Below the pieces are notes generated by a model that made no database searches, was not told the origin of the DNA, and saw only the letters and a list, made by a program, of their open reading frames with translations. Shown piece after piece: positions 27,221 through 36,296 of a stretch of 64,000 nucleotides of DNA (position 1 is its first letter; every line of letters starts with the position of its first letter). The stretch lies in contig JANXTZ010000024.1 in the NCBI GenBank assembly GCA_025352125.1, positions 43,673 through 107,672 on the forward strand, in the 5' to 3' direction. The stretch comes from Deinococcales bacterium (GTDB lineage Bacteria; Deinococcota; Deinococci; Deinococcales; JAAFIG01). The translations under genes and the position numbers were made by a program.

Positions 27221-28615
27221 ATGTTAAACCCAGAAACCGTTTCCAAAGTCTTGCAAACCGCCAAATCCGGCGGGGCGGACTGGTCAGAATTGTTCATCGA
27301 AGACACCATCACCTCGAGCCTCAGAACCCTGAATGGCGTGGTGAAGGACGCGACAGGCGGCAACGAGTACGGCGCTGGAATTCGGGTGTTGTACGGTACC
27401 AAGGTGGTGTACGCCTATACCAACGATTGCAGCGAACAAGGCTTGCTCGAGATTGCCCAGGCGATAGCCAAAGCTTACGGCAGCTCTGGCGTGACCGATG
27501 CGGCGGGTCGCGGCGGACTGGATTTCCGTGTAAGCACCCCAGCACCAATGTACGCCGTCAAACACCATCCGATCCAAACTGGGCAACGCGAAAAACTCGA
27601 GTTGATGAAACGCGCCCACGCGGCGGCTTGGGGCGTGGGCGCGGTCAAGACGGTGGATGTTATGTTTTTGGATTACGCGCAAAAAATGCTGGTCGCCAAC
27701 TCGGACGGTCTTTGGGCTGAGGACGAACGGATTCGCTCGAGGTTGTACGTGAACGCCATCGCCGATGACGGTTCTAATCGGGCGACCGGAACGGCTGGTC
27801 CAGGTGCCAGCATGGGACTCGAGTTTTTTGACGGCAACCTACCCGAACAGACTGGCGCGGAGGCGGCGCGGATTGCCAACGCGATGGTCGGTGCGGGGTA
27901 TGCACCGGCGGGCAAGACTCCGGTGGTGATCGGCAATGCGTTCGGCGGCGTGATTTTTCATGAGGCTTGCGGGCACATCCTCGAGACGACGGCGGTCGAA
28001 AAAAACGCCAGTGTATTTTCTGACAAAATGAATCAGCGCATCGCTGGCGATTGCGTCAGCGCCGTGGATGACGGCACGATTCCTGGGGCTTGGGGCAGCA
28101 TCAACATTGACGACGAGGGAATGCCAAGCGAACGCACGGTTTTAATTGAAAACGGCATCCTCAAATCCTTCATGGTCGATTACGTCGGCGAGCTGAAAAC
28201 CGGTTTTCCCCGCACGGGTTCGGGTCGGCGGCAGAATTACACATTCGCCCCAGCCTCGAGGATGCGCAACACGTTTATTCTCGAGGGGCGGGACACGCCA
28301 GAAAGTTTGATCAAACAAATCTCTTACGGCTTGTACGCCAAAACGATGGGCGGCGGTTCGGTCAGCCCTGGCACCGGCGATTACAACTTCACAGTCGTTG
28401 AAGGTTACATGATTCGCAACGGCGAAATCTGCGAACCCGTGCGCGGCGCGGCGCTGGTCGGCAACGGAGCAGAGGATTTGATGAACATCACGGGCGTTGC
28501 GGGCGATCTGGCGAGGGGTCAGGGCAATTGCGGAAGCGTCTCGGGTAGCATCCCAACCGATGTCGGACAACCACATATTCTGATCTCAGAAATCACCGTG
28601 GGGGGACGCTCATGA
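27221..28615 (+). CDS. tldD: Metalloprotease TldD
   Basis: A 464-aa catalytic subunit of the TldD/TldE heterodimer. The active-site motif HEACGH is at 247-252 (FHEACGHILETTAVE) and the downstream Cys ligand region is GGGSVSPGTGDYNF. TldD/E trims unfolded peptides through a narrow channel (microcin B17 maturation and CcdA turnover in E. coli). ATG 27221 is preceded by AGGAG directly attached to a CTCGAG copy; an upstream in-frame start at 27134 lies inside the M16C gene. The ATGA overlap with tldE couples translation. Confidence 0.95.
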   Translation: MLNPETVSKVLQTAKSGGADWSELFIEDTITSSLRTLNGVVKDATGGNEYGAGIRVLYGTKVVYAYTNDCSEQGLLEIAQAIAKAYGSSGVTDAAGRGGLDFRVSTPAPMYAVKHHPIQTGQREKLELMKRAHAAAWGVGAVKTVDVMFLDYAQKMLVANSDGLWAEDERIRSRLYVNAIADDGSNRATGTAGPGASMGLEFFDGNLPEQTGAEAARIANAMVGAGYAPAGKTPVVIGNAFGGVIFHEACGHILETTAVEKNASVFSDKMNQRIAGDCVSAVDDGTIPGAWGSINIDDEGMPSERTVLIENGILKSFMVDYVGELKTGFPRTGSGRRQNYTFAPASRMRNTFILEGRDTPESLIKQISYGLYAKTMGGGSVSPGTGDYNFTVVEGYMIRNGEICEPVRGAALVGNGAEDLMNITGVAGDLARGQGNCGSVSGSIPTDVGQPHILISEITVGGRS

Positions 28616-29952
28616 ATTTTGAGAACGCCAGATCATTCGTGCTCGAGTTGGCAATATCTAGGGGCGCAAGTGTCGAAGTGTATGCCATGTCTCGAGCCAG
28701 CACGGGCATCAAAGCCTTCGAGGGCGAGGTCAGCGAGTTCAAGCTTTCAAAACAAATGGGCTTGGGCGTGCGGGCGCTGGTCAATCAGGCTTGGGGTTAC
28801 AGCTTCACCGAAAATTTTTCCGAGGCTGCGCTAACGCGTTGCCTCGAGATGGCACTCAGCAATGCCGAATTGGTCGAACCTGTAGGGCACGCTGTGATTG
28901 GCGCTTGGGCGGAGCCACCACATGTCGGGGATTTGTACGGCGAGGGACTCTCTGGGGTCAGCATCGAACGCAAGGTTCAACAGGCGGTCACACTCGAGGC
29001 AACCACGCGAAGTGCCGATCCAAGGGTGAAAACCGTGCCGTATGCCATCTACAGTGACGGCGAATCCCAAACGGCGGTGGCGAACACGGCTGGGCTGGAT
29101 CGCAGTTACAAAGAAAATTTTGCCTACCAATTTGCGGGACCGCTGGTCAGTGAAAACGGGCAGAACAAATCCGCCTTCGAGTTCAAGTTCTCTCGAGAGT
29201 TTGAACAGCTTGATCCAAACCAGACCGCGCTCGAGGCGGTGCGCAAGTCTCTGGCAATGCTCGGTGGTTTGCCCGCACCGAGTGGTACGTATCCAGTCGT
29301 GATAGACCGCGATTGCATGGGAACATTCTTGGGTACGTTTGCGGGCATGTTCAGCGCCAAACAAGTTCAGGACGGTAAAAGTCCGTTGGTGGGCAAACTC
29401 GAGCAAAGCATCGGCTCGAGCGTGGTCAGTCTTCTCGACGATGCCACGCGAACGGGAGGCATCGATTCCAGACCGTTTGATTCTGAAGGTTACCCAAGTC
29501 AGAAACTCGTGCTGCTCGAGCGCGGCGTCCTGAAGAATTTCATGCACAACTGTGAGACCGCTGCCAAAGTTGGTCTGCAAAGTACCGGACACGGCTCGAG
29601 GTATGGTTATCGCGGCACGGTTGGCGTTTCGCCAACCAATTTTTACATCGAACCTGGCGTTGGCACCCAGCAAGATTTGATCTCGAGCATTGACCAGGGC
29701 GTGCTGCTGACCGCCGTTCACGGCTATCACGCCGGAGCAAACCCGATCAACGGCGATTTTTCATTGCAAGCCGATGGTTTCTGGATTCAAAACGGTAAGG
29801 TTGCGCATCCGCTCGAGGTCTTTACGGTCGCGGGCAATTTTCTCGAGTTACTGCAAAACATTGAGGCTGTGGCTGACGACCTCGAGTTTAAAATGGGCGG
29901 GATTGGTGGCTCGAGTGTACGGGTCAAGAGCCTGAACATTGGCGGTCAGTGA
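28612..29952 (+). CDS. tldE: Metalloprotease-associated subunit TldE (PmbA)
   Basis: A 446-aa non-catalytic partner of TldD. It shares the fold (YAMSRASTGIKAFEGEVSEF at the N-terminus, GIDSRPFDSEGYPSQKLVL and YHAGANPINGDFSLQADGFW near the C-terminus) but lacks HExxxH; the equivalent segment is PVVIDRDCMGTFLGTF. It starts 4 bp inside tldD (ATGA). It presumably forms the obligate heterodimer with TldD encoded just upstream. Confidence 0.93.
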   Translation: MNFENARSFVLELAISRGASVEVYAMSRASTGIKAFEGEVSEFKLSKQMGLGVRALVNQAWGYSFTENFSEAALTRCLEMALSNAELVEPVGHAVIGAWAEPPHVGDLYGEGLSGVSIERKVQQAVTLEATTRSADPRVKTVPYAIYSDGESQTAVANTAGLDRSYKENFAYQFAGPLVSENGQNKSAFEFKFSREFEQLDPNQTALEAVRKSLAMLGGLPAPSGTYPVVIDRDCMGTFLGTFAGMFSAKQVQDGKSPLVGKLEQSIGSSVVSLLDDATRTGGIDSRPFDSEGYPSQKLVLLERGVLKNFMHNCETAAKVGLQSTGHGSRYGYRGTVGVSPTNFYIEPGVGTQQDLISSIDQGVLLTAVHGYHAGANPINGDFSLQADGFWIQNGKVAHPLEVFTVAGNFLELLQNIEAVADDLEFKMGGIGGSSVRVKSLNIGGQ

Positions 29953-29955
29953 TTG

Positions 29956-29984
29956 TTCACAACACCCTGATTTTTGATTAAACT
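29956..29984 (+). promoter_or_regulatory. Leaderless promoter of S41-like gene
   Basis: TTCACA (29956-29961), a 17-bp spacer and TAAACT (29979-29984), then 6 nt to the ATG at 29991. Confidence 0.65.
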
Positions 29985-29990
29985 CCAATC

Positions 29991-31250
29991 ATGCGCCTCA
30001 AATTGATGTTCGTCTTGTTACTTTTCTGGCTCGGGCTGACTAAAGCGTTTGCCAGTCCAGCCTCGGATTTGGCAACTCAATTTTTGGGTTATCTTGAAAA
30101 TTATTATGTCGAACCCGAGAAACTTGACCTCAAATCACTGAAATCTGGGCTTGAAATTGCCGTGGCAAATCTTTGTGGCGATGATGCAAGTTGTCCAACC
30201 AGTAAAATTCATGACGAGTTAAGCAAGATCACCAAAGCGCTGCCCGACAAAACCTCAAGGTTTTTAAATCCCGAACAAGCCGCTCAAAAGCGTTCTGAGG
30301 CTCGAGGGGACACGTTGAACGATGCACGGTTTGGGATTGGCATCGAATTGCGTCAAAACCTGGTGTACCGCGTGCTCGACAACAGCCCAGCCGACAAAGC
30401 CAGGGTCATGGTCGGCGATGTCATCACAAGCATCAGCCGCAACAATCAGGCGTGGGCAAAAAAACTCGAGTTTGGCGACAACACGCCGGTCACGATTGCA
30501 CTCGAGCGGCGCGGCGTGAAATTTTTCAAGAGCATGTCACCAGAGTTGGGCTGGCTGACCAATCTGGGATTTCCGGCATCGGGTGTGCCAAAACCAAAAA
30601 TTGGCTACCTGCGCATACCGTCGTTTCAAATGTCCGGCACTGCCGCTCGGGTTCATGAACAAATCGCCAAACTTGTCTCAGGCGGCGCAAATTCGTTGAT
30701 TCTGGACTTGCGATTCAACACCGGTGGTCTGCTCGAGGAAATGCTGCTGACCTTGAGCGCCTTTCACGACGGGGCTGTCTTGAGGTTGCGCTCGAGGGGC
30801 GCGACGCAATTGTACAGCCTGAAAAATGGCGGAATTGAAGCACAAGTCGGCAACAAAACCTCGAGATACGCGCTGCCAAAACCAACAACTTTCAAAGGCA
30901 ATTTGATCGTTCTGACCAACTCGAGCACCGCCAGCGCAGCCGAATTGATGGCACTCATCTTGCAGCGAGAACAACTTGCGCGTTTTGTTGGCGAGCCAAG
31001 TTACGGCTTGTGCCAGACCGCCCTTGCGCCATTGCAACTTCTTGATCAGAGCGAGTTGCGTCTGGCAGCCGTCAAAAATCTGTTTGCGGACAATGAGTCC
31101 ATCCCAGAAAAACTCGAGCCTGATTACAACATGACCGATGACCTGACCGCCCTCGAGCAGGGGCACGATCTGGTGCTCGAGACAGCCATCAAGTGGCTAC
31201 AACCAATCAATCTGAGTGTCAAAGGAATGCTTGAGCAAACACCGTTTTAA
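29991..31250 (+). CDS. Exported S41-family peptidase-like protein lacking the catalytic Lys
   Basis: A 419-aa exported protein. MRLKLMFVLLLFWLGLTKAFA is a signal peptide. A PDZ-like domain covers residues ~110-180 (GIGIELRQNLVYRVLDNSPA...GDVITSI). The S41 core follows: KIGYLRIPSF, LILDLRFNTGGLL, and S315 in STASAAEL as the expected nucleophile. The partner lysine of CtpA/Tsp proteases (GxxTxGKG) reads GEPSYGLC, giving Leu340 instead. Extra cysteines (62, 68, 341) are present. It is either an inactive homologue or uses another base. The stop overlaps the next convergent gene's stop. Confidence 0.85.
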   Translation: MRLKLMFVLLLFWLGLTKAFASPASDLATQFLGYLENYYVEPEKLDLKSLKSGLEIAVANLCGDDASCPTSKIHDELSKITKALPDKTSRFLNPEQAAQKRSEARGDTLNDARFGIGIELRQNLVYRVLDNSPADKARVMVGDVITSISRNNQAWAKKLEFGDNTPVTIALERRGVKFFKSMSPELGWLTNLGFPASGVPKPKIGYLRIPSFQMSGTAARVHEQIAKLVSGGANSLILDLRFNTGGLLEEMLLTLSAFHDGAVLRLRSRGATQLYSLKNGGIEAQVGNKTSRYALPKPTTFKGNLIVLTNSSTASAAELMALILQREQLARFVGEPSYGLCQTALAPLQLLDQSELRLAAVKNLFADNESIPEKLEPDYNMTDDLTALEQGHDLVLETAIKWLQPINLSVKGMLEQTPF

Positions 31251-31642
31251 CGATTTAGGAGCGTCCAAGTTCCGTCTGGCTCGAGTTTGGCTTGGTGTTT
31301 TGCCTCGAGCGATTTGAGGGCATTCAAAGCTGAATTCTCGTCGAGCATCGTGCCTGCAAGAATGTCTTCAAGGCTGAGTTTCCAACTTTTGCGGTACGCG
31401 AGACGCCAGATGGCTCGTTCTCCCCTGTCGGCTCGAGGGTTGGTACTTTGACGGTTTTCGACTCGGGCGAACACTTGCAATCCCAACCAGATACAGGCGG
31501 CTGCAATCAGAATCTCGAGCCACCAGAGCTGAAAGCCCACCTTGACCCCCGCCAGAACGCTGATCGTACCGAAGGCGGCATAAAAGCAGCCAACCGCAAA
31601 CAGTACGGACAAAGCAAGCGCTGGGAGTCGGCGCAGGTTCAT
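31247..31642 (-). CDS. Small membrane protein with cytosolic helical domain
   Basis: A 131-aa protein. Two hydrophobic helices occupy residues ~5-30 and ~38-60 ([20 protein letters not shown]). The rest is soluble: [20 protein letters not shown] then [26 protein letters not shown], which resembles a small winged-helix (helices then a beta wing). No family is recognised. Its ATG overlaps the miaB stop by 4 bp, so it is translated with miaB. Its stop shares TTAA with the convergent S41 gene. Confidence 0.65.
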   Translation of the reverse strand: MNLRRLPALALSVLFAVGCFYAAFGTISVLAGVKVGFQLWWLEILIAAACIWLGLQVFARVENRQSTNPRADRGERAIWRLAYRKSWKLSLEDILAGTMLDENSALNALKSLEAKHQAKLEPDGTWTLLNR

Positions 31643-32982
31643 GTCATGGTCGCGCTTGGAATCACAGGCGAGTTGTACAGCGCTGGTGTGATGAAAGATG
31701 TTTGGATGGTTTGCGTGACTTTCCCAAAAACCATGTGCGGTGTGGCGTGCTCAACCCTGGCGCGGTAAAGACCTGGGAACGGCGCTTCGCTGGCTGGCAG
31801 CAAAATTGGATGGTGCGCCTGCGTGTGACCCTCCATGAACGTTGGCTCGTAGGCGGGTCCACGCAGCAACACCTCGACCTCTTTGCCAATCAAACTCGAG
31901 TTTTTGACCTGTGCCCAGTGGCGTTGACGCTCGATCAGGCGTGTCAAACGTTCCGACTTGACTTCTTTGGGCTGGTCATCAAAGTGTTTGTAACTCGGTG
32001 TGCCAGCCCTGGCGCTGTAAATGAAGGTGTAGGCGCTGTCAAAAGCCACCTCTTCGTAAAGTGATAGCGTCTCGAGGAAATCGGCTTCAGTTTCAGACGG
32101 AAAGCCCACAATCAGGTCGGTGGTCAGGAAGATATCAGGCATGAGCGAGCGAATTTTGGCGATTCGCTCGAGGTAGAATTCTCGGGTGTATTCACGTCCC
32201 ATGCGTTTGAGCACTGCATTGCTGCCAGATTGCACGGGAAGGTGAATGTACTTGCAGACGTTCTCGGTTTCCGCTATCGCCTGAATAATGTCATCACTAA
32301 AATCCATCGGGTGCGAGGTGGTAAATTTTACCCTCGGAATGCCGCTTTTCCCGACCATGCGCAGCAACTCGCCAAATCCTGGCATTCCAGGTTGATCCAA
32401 GCCATAAGAATTCACGTTCTGCCCGAGCAACGTCACCTCGAGCACACCCGCCTCAACCATCGCCCCCAGTTCCGTCATAATGTTTTGAGGGGTTCTCGAG
32501 ACTTGAGGTCCACGCGTGGTCGGCACGATGCAGTAGGTGCAGTGGTGATCGCAACCGCGTTGAATGGTTAGCATGACGCTGAGTTTGCCTTTTGGTGGCG
32601 GCGGAATGAATTCGTGAATGTCGTCTTTAAACGCCAGACTCCAAAATTTCTTGTTGCCCTCGAGCGCCGCACCAATATCTGTAAGCGCCCCAGGACCGAG
32701 AAGCACGTCCACCTCGTACTTCTTGGCAATCTCTTGTCCCTCCTCAAGTTGCGCCAGACAGCCCATCATGCCGAGCATCAAGCCGCGACTGTGTTTGAGT
32801 TTGCGTAAATCACCCAGGACCGCCTTGACTTTATCGACTGGTTTGCCGCGCACCGCGCAGGTATTGACCAACACAAAATCGGCGTGATCGACGTTTGAAA
32901 CCAGTTCTGCACCCAATGCCACAAGTTGAGACTCGACCATGTGCGAGTCGTACTCGTTCATTTGGCAACCGAAAGTTAACAT
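31639..32982 (-). CDS. miaB: tRNA-2-methylthio-N6-dimethylallyladenosine synthase
   Basis: A 447-aa radical-SAM methylthiotransferase that converts i6A37 to ms2i6A37 in tRNA. The N-terminal UPF0004 domain has its three cluster cysteines ([21 protein letters not shown]). The radical-SAM motif is [10 protein letters not shown] (CxxxCxxC), followed by a C-terminal TRAM-like segment ([12 protein letters not shown]). ATG 32982 begins [13 protein letters not shown] at 33003 would restore the first beta-strand but sits directly on GGGAG with no spacer, so the start is uncertain by seven codons. Confidence 0.95.
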   Translation of the reverse strand: MLTFGCQMNEYDSHMVESQLVALGAELVSNVDHADFVLVNTCAVRGKPVDKVKAVLGDLRKLKHSRGLMLGMMGCLAQLEEGQEIAKKYEVDVLLGPGALTDIGAALEGNKKFWSLAFKDDIHEFIPPPPKGKLSVMLTIQRGCDHHCTYCIVPTTRGPQVSRTPQNIMTELGAMVEAGVLEVTLLGQNVNSYGLDQPGMPGFGELLRMVGKSGIPRVKFTTSHPMDFSDDIIQAIAETENVCKYIHLPVQSGSNAVLKRMGREYTREFYLERIAKIRSLMPDIFLTTDLIVGFPSETEADFLETLSLYEEVAFDSAYTFIYSARAGTPSYKHFDDQPKEVKSERLTRLIERQRHWAQVKNSSLIGKEVEVLLRGPAYEPTFMEGHTQAHHPILLPASEAPFPGLYRARVEHATPHMVFGKVTQTIQTSFITPALYNSPVIPSATMT

Positions 32983-33121
32983 GTGAAATTTAATATCAAT
33001 CAACTCCCAAAATCAAAGCTCGAGCAGGAAGTCTTCAATCTGCGAACTCGAGTTATTAGGTTACATGCTGGGGCAACTTCAGGCAAGGAGGAAAGTTCCA
33101 AGTGAGGCAGAGCATTTTGGC

Positions 33122-33150
33122 TTGAAATGATCTTATAAATCTTCTAGACT
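33122..33150 (+). promoter_or_regulatory. Leaderless promoter of the vap-like pair
   Basis: TTGAAA (33122-33127), a 17-bp spacer and TAGACT (33145-33150), then 6 nt to the ATG at 33157. Confidence 0.68.
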
Positions 33151-33156
33151 TGACTT

Positions 33157-33348
33157 ATGACCAGTCCAACCAAAACATCAACCAAAAAACCACACAAACA
33201 AGCAGCCCAAAAAGCTTCTAAATTTGCGGTCAAAAAAGCGGTAAAAAAACCGCTTAAGGAATCTGCAAATGCTGCGTTTGCCGTTGCTGATGCAACACTC
33301 AGCCTTGAATATATTGAACTCGTTGTTGAGGCAATGGGTCGCAAGTGA
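33157..33348 (+). CDS. Putative antitoxin-like small basic protein
   Basis: A 63-aa protein. Residues 1-38 are Lys/Ala/Thr-rich and probably disordered (histone-tail-like KKPHKQAAQKASKFAVKKAV). Residues 39-63 (AAFAVADATLSLEYIELVVE) could form one or two helices. Its stop overlaps the PIN-domain frame start (GTGA), the usual antitoxin-toxin arrangement, and it is driven by the strong leaderless promoter. It is not a recognised VapB family, so the antitoxin role is inferred from position. CTCGAG is absent, unlike most of the segment. Confidence 0.5.
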   Translation: MTSPTKTSTKKPHKQAAQKASKFAVKKAVKKPLKESANAAFAVADATLSLEYIELVVEAMGRK

Positions 33349-33746
33349 GTCATCAGAAATACCTTTTTGACACCAATTTGTTTATCGAACGGTTCAGGCG
33401 CACACCAAAAGTAGTGCGTCTTTTTGATGAACTTTCTTCATTCCAAGTCACCTTGAGCGTCGTCTCTTACCTCGAGTTTGTGCGCGGTGAGGTCAGCGCA
33501 GGACGAGTTAAAGATACAAAAACAATGGCGGATACTGTGGGCAACTTCATGATCTAGCCTTTAACTTCCGAAATGGGTTTGTATGCTGGACAAAAATCCT
33601 TAAAACTGAATCGTACCGACATGAACGACTTGGCGATTGCTGCCACCGCTTTCAAACTGAAAAGAACGCTGGTCACGTTGAACATCAAGGATTTTGTGGG
33701 TTTTGCAGGGTTGCGGGTGACGACAATGGATGAACTGCTCGGATGA
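33345..33746 (+). pseudogene. VapC-type PIN-domain toxin interrupted by an in-frame TAG
   Basis: Starting from GTG 33345, the frame encodes KYLFDTNLFIERF (D9) and VVSYLEFVRGE (E44), then reads TAG at codon 71 (33555-33557). The same frame continues to TGA at 33744-33746 with TDMNDLAIAATAFKLKRTLV and TLNIKDFVGF, supplying the remaining PIN acidic residues (D95, D116). Read through, it is 133 codons, a normal VapC length. Alone, the 70-aa product lacks half the active site. CAG to TAG is the likely lesion. Recoding or sequencing error remain possible. Confidence 0.82.
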
Positions 33747-33748
33747 TT

Positions 33749-35671
33749 TTACTCGAGGTTGGATTTGCACCAATTCAATACCGTCATGAATGGAATTTTC
33801 TCGAGCTTCCCAAAAAGGGCGTGTTTTGAAAGTTTGGATTTTGTAAATTTCGGGCTGGTCAAGCCACACAAGAATTTCGTGGTTTCTCGAACTTCGGTGA
33901 AAATTTCTGGGTGCGCTGTTGTGACTTCCAGAATTTCGGCTCGAGTCACAAGACTTTCTGGTTTTGACGGTGTGACGGCGGCTGGAAGTGTGATTTTTAT
34001 TTTCAAACAAACGCTGCATTGACCGCAGTCATGGTCGCTCGAGTCACCAAAGTACCGTGCGAGTTGTTTGGCATAGCATTCTGCATTCTCGAACAGCGAA
34101 ACCACGCTGTGCAACCTACCCAAGTCTTGGCTTTCGCGTTGCTCGAGTCGAGAATACAACTTTGAGGCGAGCACATCGACATCAGAAATAGCCTTCAAAC
34201 GCGTGTACTGGCTTCTCGAGTCACTGACCCGAACCTCAGCCAAGTTCTGTTCGTCCAGGTAATTGAGCGCCTTGAGGATTCGTTCGCGGTCCTGACCAAT
34301 TTTGGCGGCAATCGAGTCTGGTTCAAGCGTCAACCAATCGCGTCCCATTTTTCCAGCTTTAAAAACTTCTCGCAAAAACTTTTGACGTTCGGCATCGAAG
34401 CGCTCTAGAATTTTGTCGATGTTGCCCGAGAATTTCAGTTGGTACGTGGCGTATTGTGACGTGCCTTGCGATAAAAACCCCAGAAGCTCGAGGTAGGTCA
34501 AAAGGGTTTTGAGGATTGTGCCGCGAATGTTGGTTTGCGTTCCAAGTTCGTAAAGATTCAGTAACTTTGAGACTTCACCATCGCTCAAAAATTGAATCAA
34601 TGAACGCACCGCGCTCAGGCTGGGCGTGTCACCGTAAGCGAATTGCTCGAGCGCAGCCAAATCCTCTAAACTGCCGAGCATGACGGCGCTGCTGGGCAAC
34701 CCGTCCCGTCCGGCGCGTCCGATCTCCTGGCTGTAACCCTCGAGACTTTTGGGCAGATGATAGTGGTACACCGCTCGGACATTGCGTTTGTCGATGCCCA
34801 TGCCAAAAGCGATGGTGGCGACCACAACGGCATTGGGGGCAGTCATCCACCAGTTTTGGACAATTGTTCTCGCCTCATCTTCCATGCCCGCGTGATAGGC
34901 TCGTGCTTCAATCCCAGCCCTTTCGAGTGAATCGGCGACGCTTTCGGCATCGCGTTGCAAGCTGACATACACGATACTCGTGCCAGGATTGGCTTTGATC
35001 TCAGTTGCCAAAATGATCGCTCGAGCGTCCAGTTTGGTTGGTTTGGCGATCAAACTCAGGTTTTCACGTCTCGAGCCTGTGATGATCGCGGCATTGGCTG
35101 GAATCTCAAAGGCTTTACAGATGTCCTGCACGACTTTGGGCGTGGCGGTGGCGGTCAGTGCCAGGATTCGCTCGGCGCTTATTTCTTTGGCAAACGCCGC
35201 AAGCTTCAGGTAATCGGGTCTGAAACTGTGTCCCCATTCCGAAATGCAGTGCGCCTCGTCGATGGCGAACAATGCGATGTGCGTGCGACGCATCAAATCT
35301 CGGAATCGTTCGTTGTTAAACCGTTCCGGTGAAACGTACAAAATTTTCAGCTTGCCATTTTTGATCTCATTCCAGATTTGCAGGTTCTGATCGCGTGCCA
35401 TGCTCGAGTCGAGTCTGGCGGCGGGAATGCCCTTTGCCAGCAGTTCCTCGACCTGATCGCGCATCAGGGCAATCAACGGCGAAACCACCAAGGTGAGTCC
35501 TTTGAGCATGAGCGCAGGAATTTGATAGGTCAAGCTTTTGCCACTGCCCGTCGGGAAGACCGCCAAGGCGCGAGCGTCACGCTCCAGGCTCATCAGCACT
35601 TCGAGTTGTCCAGCGCGAAAACCCGAGTGACCAAAGCGTTTCAAAAGTTGAGTTATGTCGGTGCCATCCAT
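33749..35671 (-). CDS. recQ: ATP-dependent DNA helicase RecQ
   Basis: A 640-aa 3'-5' helicase acting in fork repair. Visible motifs are the N-terminal FGHSGFRAGQLEVL, Walker A PTGSGKSLTYQIPAL, DEAH box FAIDEAHCISEWGHSFRPDY, and motif VI QEIGRAGRDG. The RecQ zinc site reads CYAKQLARYF followed by CGQCSVC. The tail lacks a clear HRDC repeat, and the last ~80 residues are unassigned. ATG 35671 starts MDGTDITQLLKRFG where homology begins; a frame upstream to 35872 would overlap the divergent gene. TATCGT lies 5 nt before the ATG. Confidence 0.94.
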   Translation of the reverse strand: MDGTDITQLLKRFGHSGFRAGQLEVLMSLERDARALAVFPTGSGKSLTYQIPALMLKGLTLVVSPLIALMRDQVEELLAKGIPAARLDSSMARDQNLQIWNEIKNGKLKILYVSPERFNNERFRDLMRRTHIALFAIDEAHCISEWGHSFRPDYLKLAAFAKEISAERILALTATATPKVVQDICKAFEIPANAAIITGSRRENLSLIAKPTKLDARAIILATEIKANPGTSIVYVSLQRDAESVADSLERAGIEARAYHAGMEDEARTIVQNWWMTAPNAVVVATIAFGMGIDKRNVRAVYHYHLPKSLEGYSQEIGRAGRDGLPSSAVMLGSLEDLAALEQFAYGDTPSLSAVRSLIQFLSDGEVSKLLNLYELGTQTNIRGTILKTLLTYLELLGFLSQGTSQYATYQLKFSGNIDKILERFDAERQKFLREVFKAGKMGRDWLTLEPDSIAAKIGQDRERILKALNYLDEQNLAEVRVSDSRSQYTRLKAISDVDVLASKLYSRLEQRESQDLGRLHSVVSLFENAECYAKQLARYFGDSSDHDCGQCSVCLKIKITLPAAVTPSKPESLVTRAEILEVTTAHPEIFTEVRETTKFLCGLTSPKFTKSKLSKHALFGKLEKIPFMTVLNWCKSNLE

Positions 35672-35789
35672 GCCAAACGATACCGCAGTAATCTTGATTT
35701 GATCTAAACAGTGTGCATTTTCCTGTTTTTCCCTGCGCAAGCCTGCTAGTGTGAGGGGGTTTGAAGTTTGGCTTTCAAACCATTTTCCA

Positions 35790-36236
35790 ATGACCAACAC
35801 TTTACCCATCCCAAGTCTCGAGTTTGGAGCGCTGCAAAGAGCGCTTCGACGTGCGCTTTCGAGCCGTGGCATGACCTGGGAAAAGTTTGAGGTTGGTGCT
35901 CAACTCGCCAAACTCGAGGTCAGCGCTCAACTTGAAGGCTTTCTGGATTCTTTTGTCACGGCGTACCCGCGACTTCGTGATGGCTTGGAACGCTTTGAAG
36001 CCACCCGAGCCTGGGTCACCAAACTGGTTCTGGCAATGCTGCTGGCTTTGCACAGCGAATCTGAACCCGAACCCAGAGCCGATTGGGAGGCGCGTCCATT
36101 TTCGGTGCGTGAGTCGAGCAACAGCGATAATGTCTTGTTGGTTCCTCGAGCCTTTGATTTTGATTGGTTCACAGGCTTGAATCCAGCCTTGATTCGTCTG
36201 CGCTCGTGCGTGGTTTGGGCAAGATTTCTGAGTTGA
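35790..36236 (+). CDS. Hypothetical protein, 148 aa
   Basis: A small protein predicted from ATG 35790 (MTNTLPIPSLEFGALQRAL). It is mostly alpha-helical and acidic, with no signal peptide or metal motif. The region RAWVTKLVLAMLLALHSE is hydrophobic but short. A frame start at 35751 would add 13 residues. It is divergent from recQ and 60 bp ahead of the desaturase gene. Not recognised; it may be lineage-specific. Coding is supported by the open frame, CTCGAG content and position. Confidence 0.55.
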   Translation: MTNTLPIPSLEFGALQRALRRALSSRGMTWEKFEVGAQLAKLEVSAQLEGFLDSFVTAYPRLRDGLERFEATRAWVTKLVLAMLLALHSESEPEPRADWEARPFSVRESSNSDNVLLVPRAFDFDWFTGLNPALIRLRSCVVWARFLS

Positions 36237-36243
36237 AGACGGT

Positions 36244-36249
36244 TAGAAT
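36244..36249 (+). promoter_or_regulatory. -10 box of desaturase gene
   Basis: TAGAAT lies about 48 nt before the ATG, and CAGGAGATG precedes the start codon, so this promoter makes a leadered mRNA. Confidence 0.45.
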
Positions 36250-36296
36250 GTCTTCATCCAGTTGTTTCACCCTCGCAAGATTCGTCAGGAGATGTC

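Noticed and set aside
28831..29730. 299-codon minus-strand frame inside tldE, and similar frames inside ftsH (16209-17105) and secDF
   Set aside because: Shadows produced by codon bias of the sense genes; no independent coding evidence.
33345..33746. Amber codon in VapC read as evidence of an alternative genetic code
   Set aside because: TAG is used as a normal stop by other genes here (positions 183-185 and 62396-62398), and this is one isolated case.
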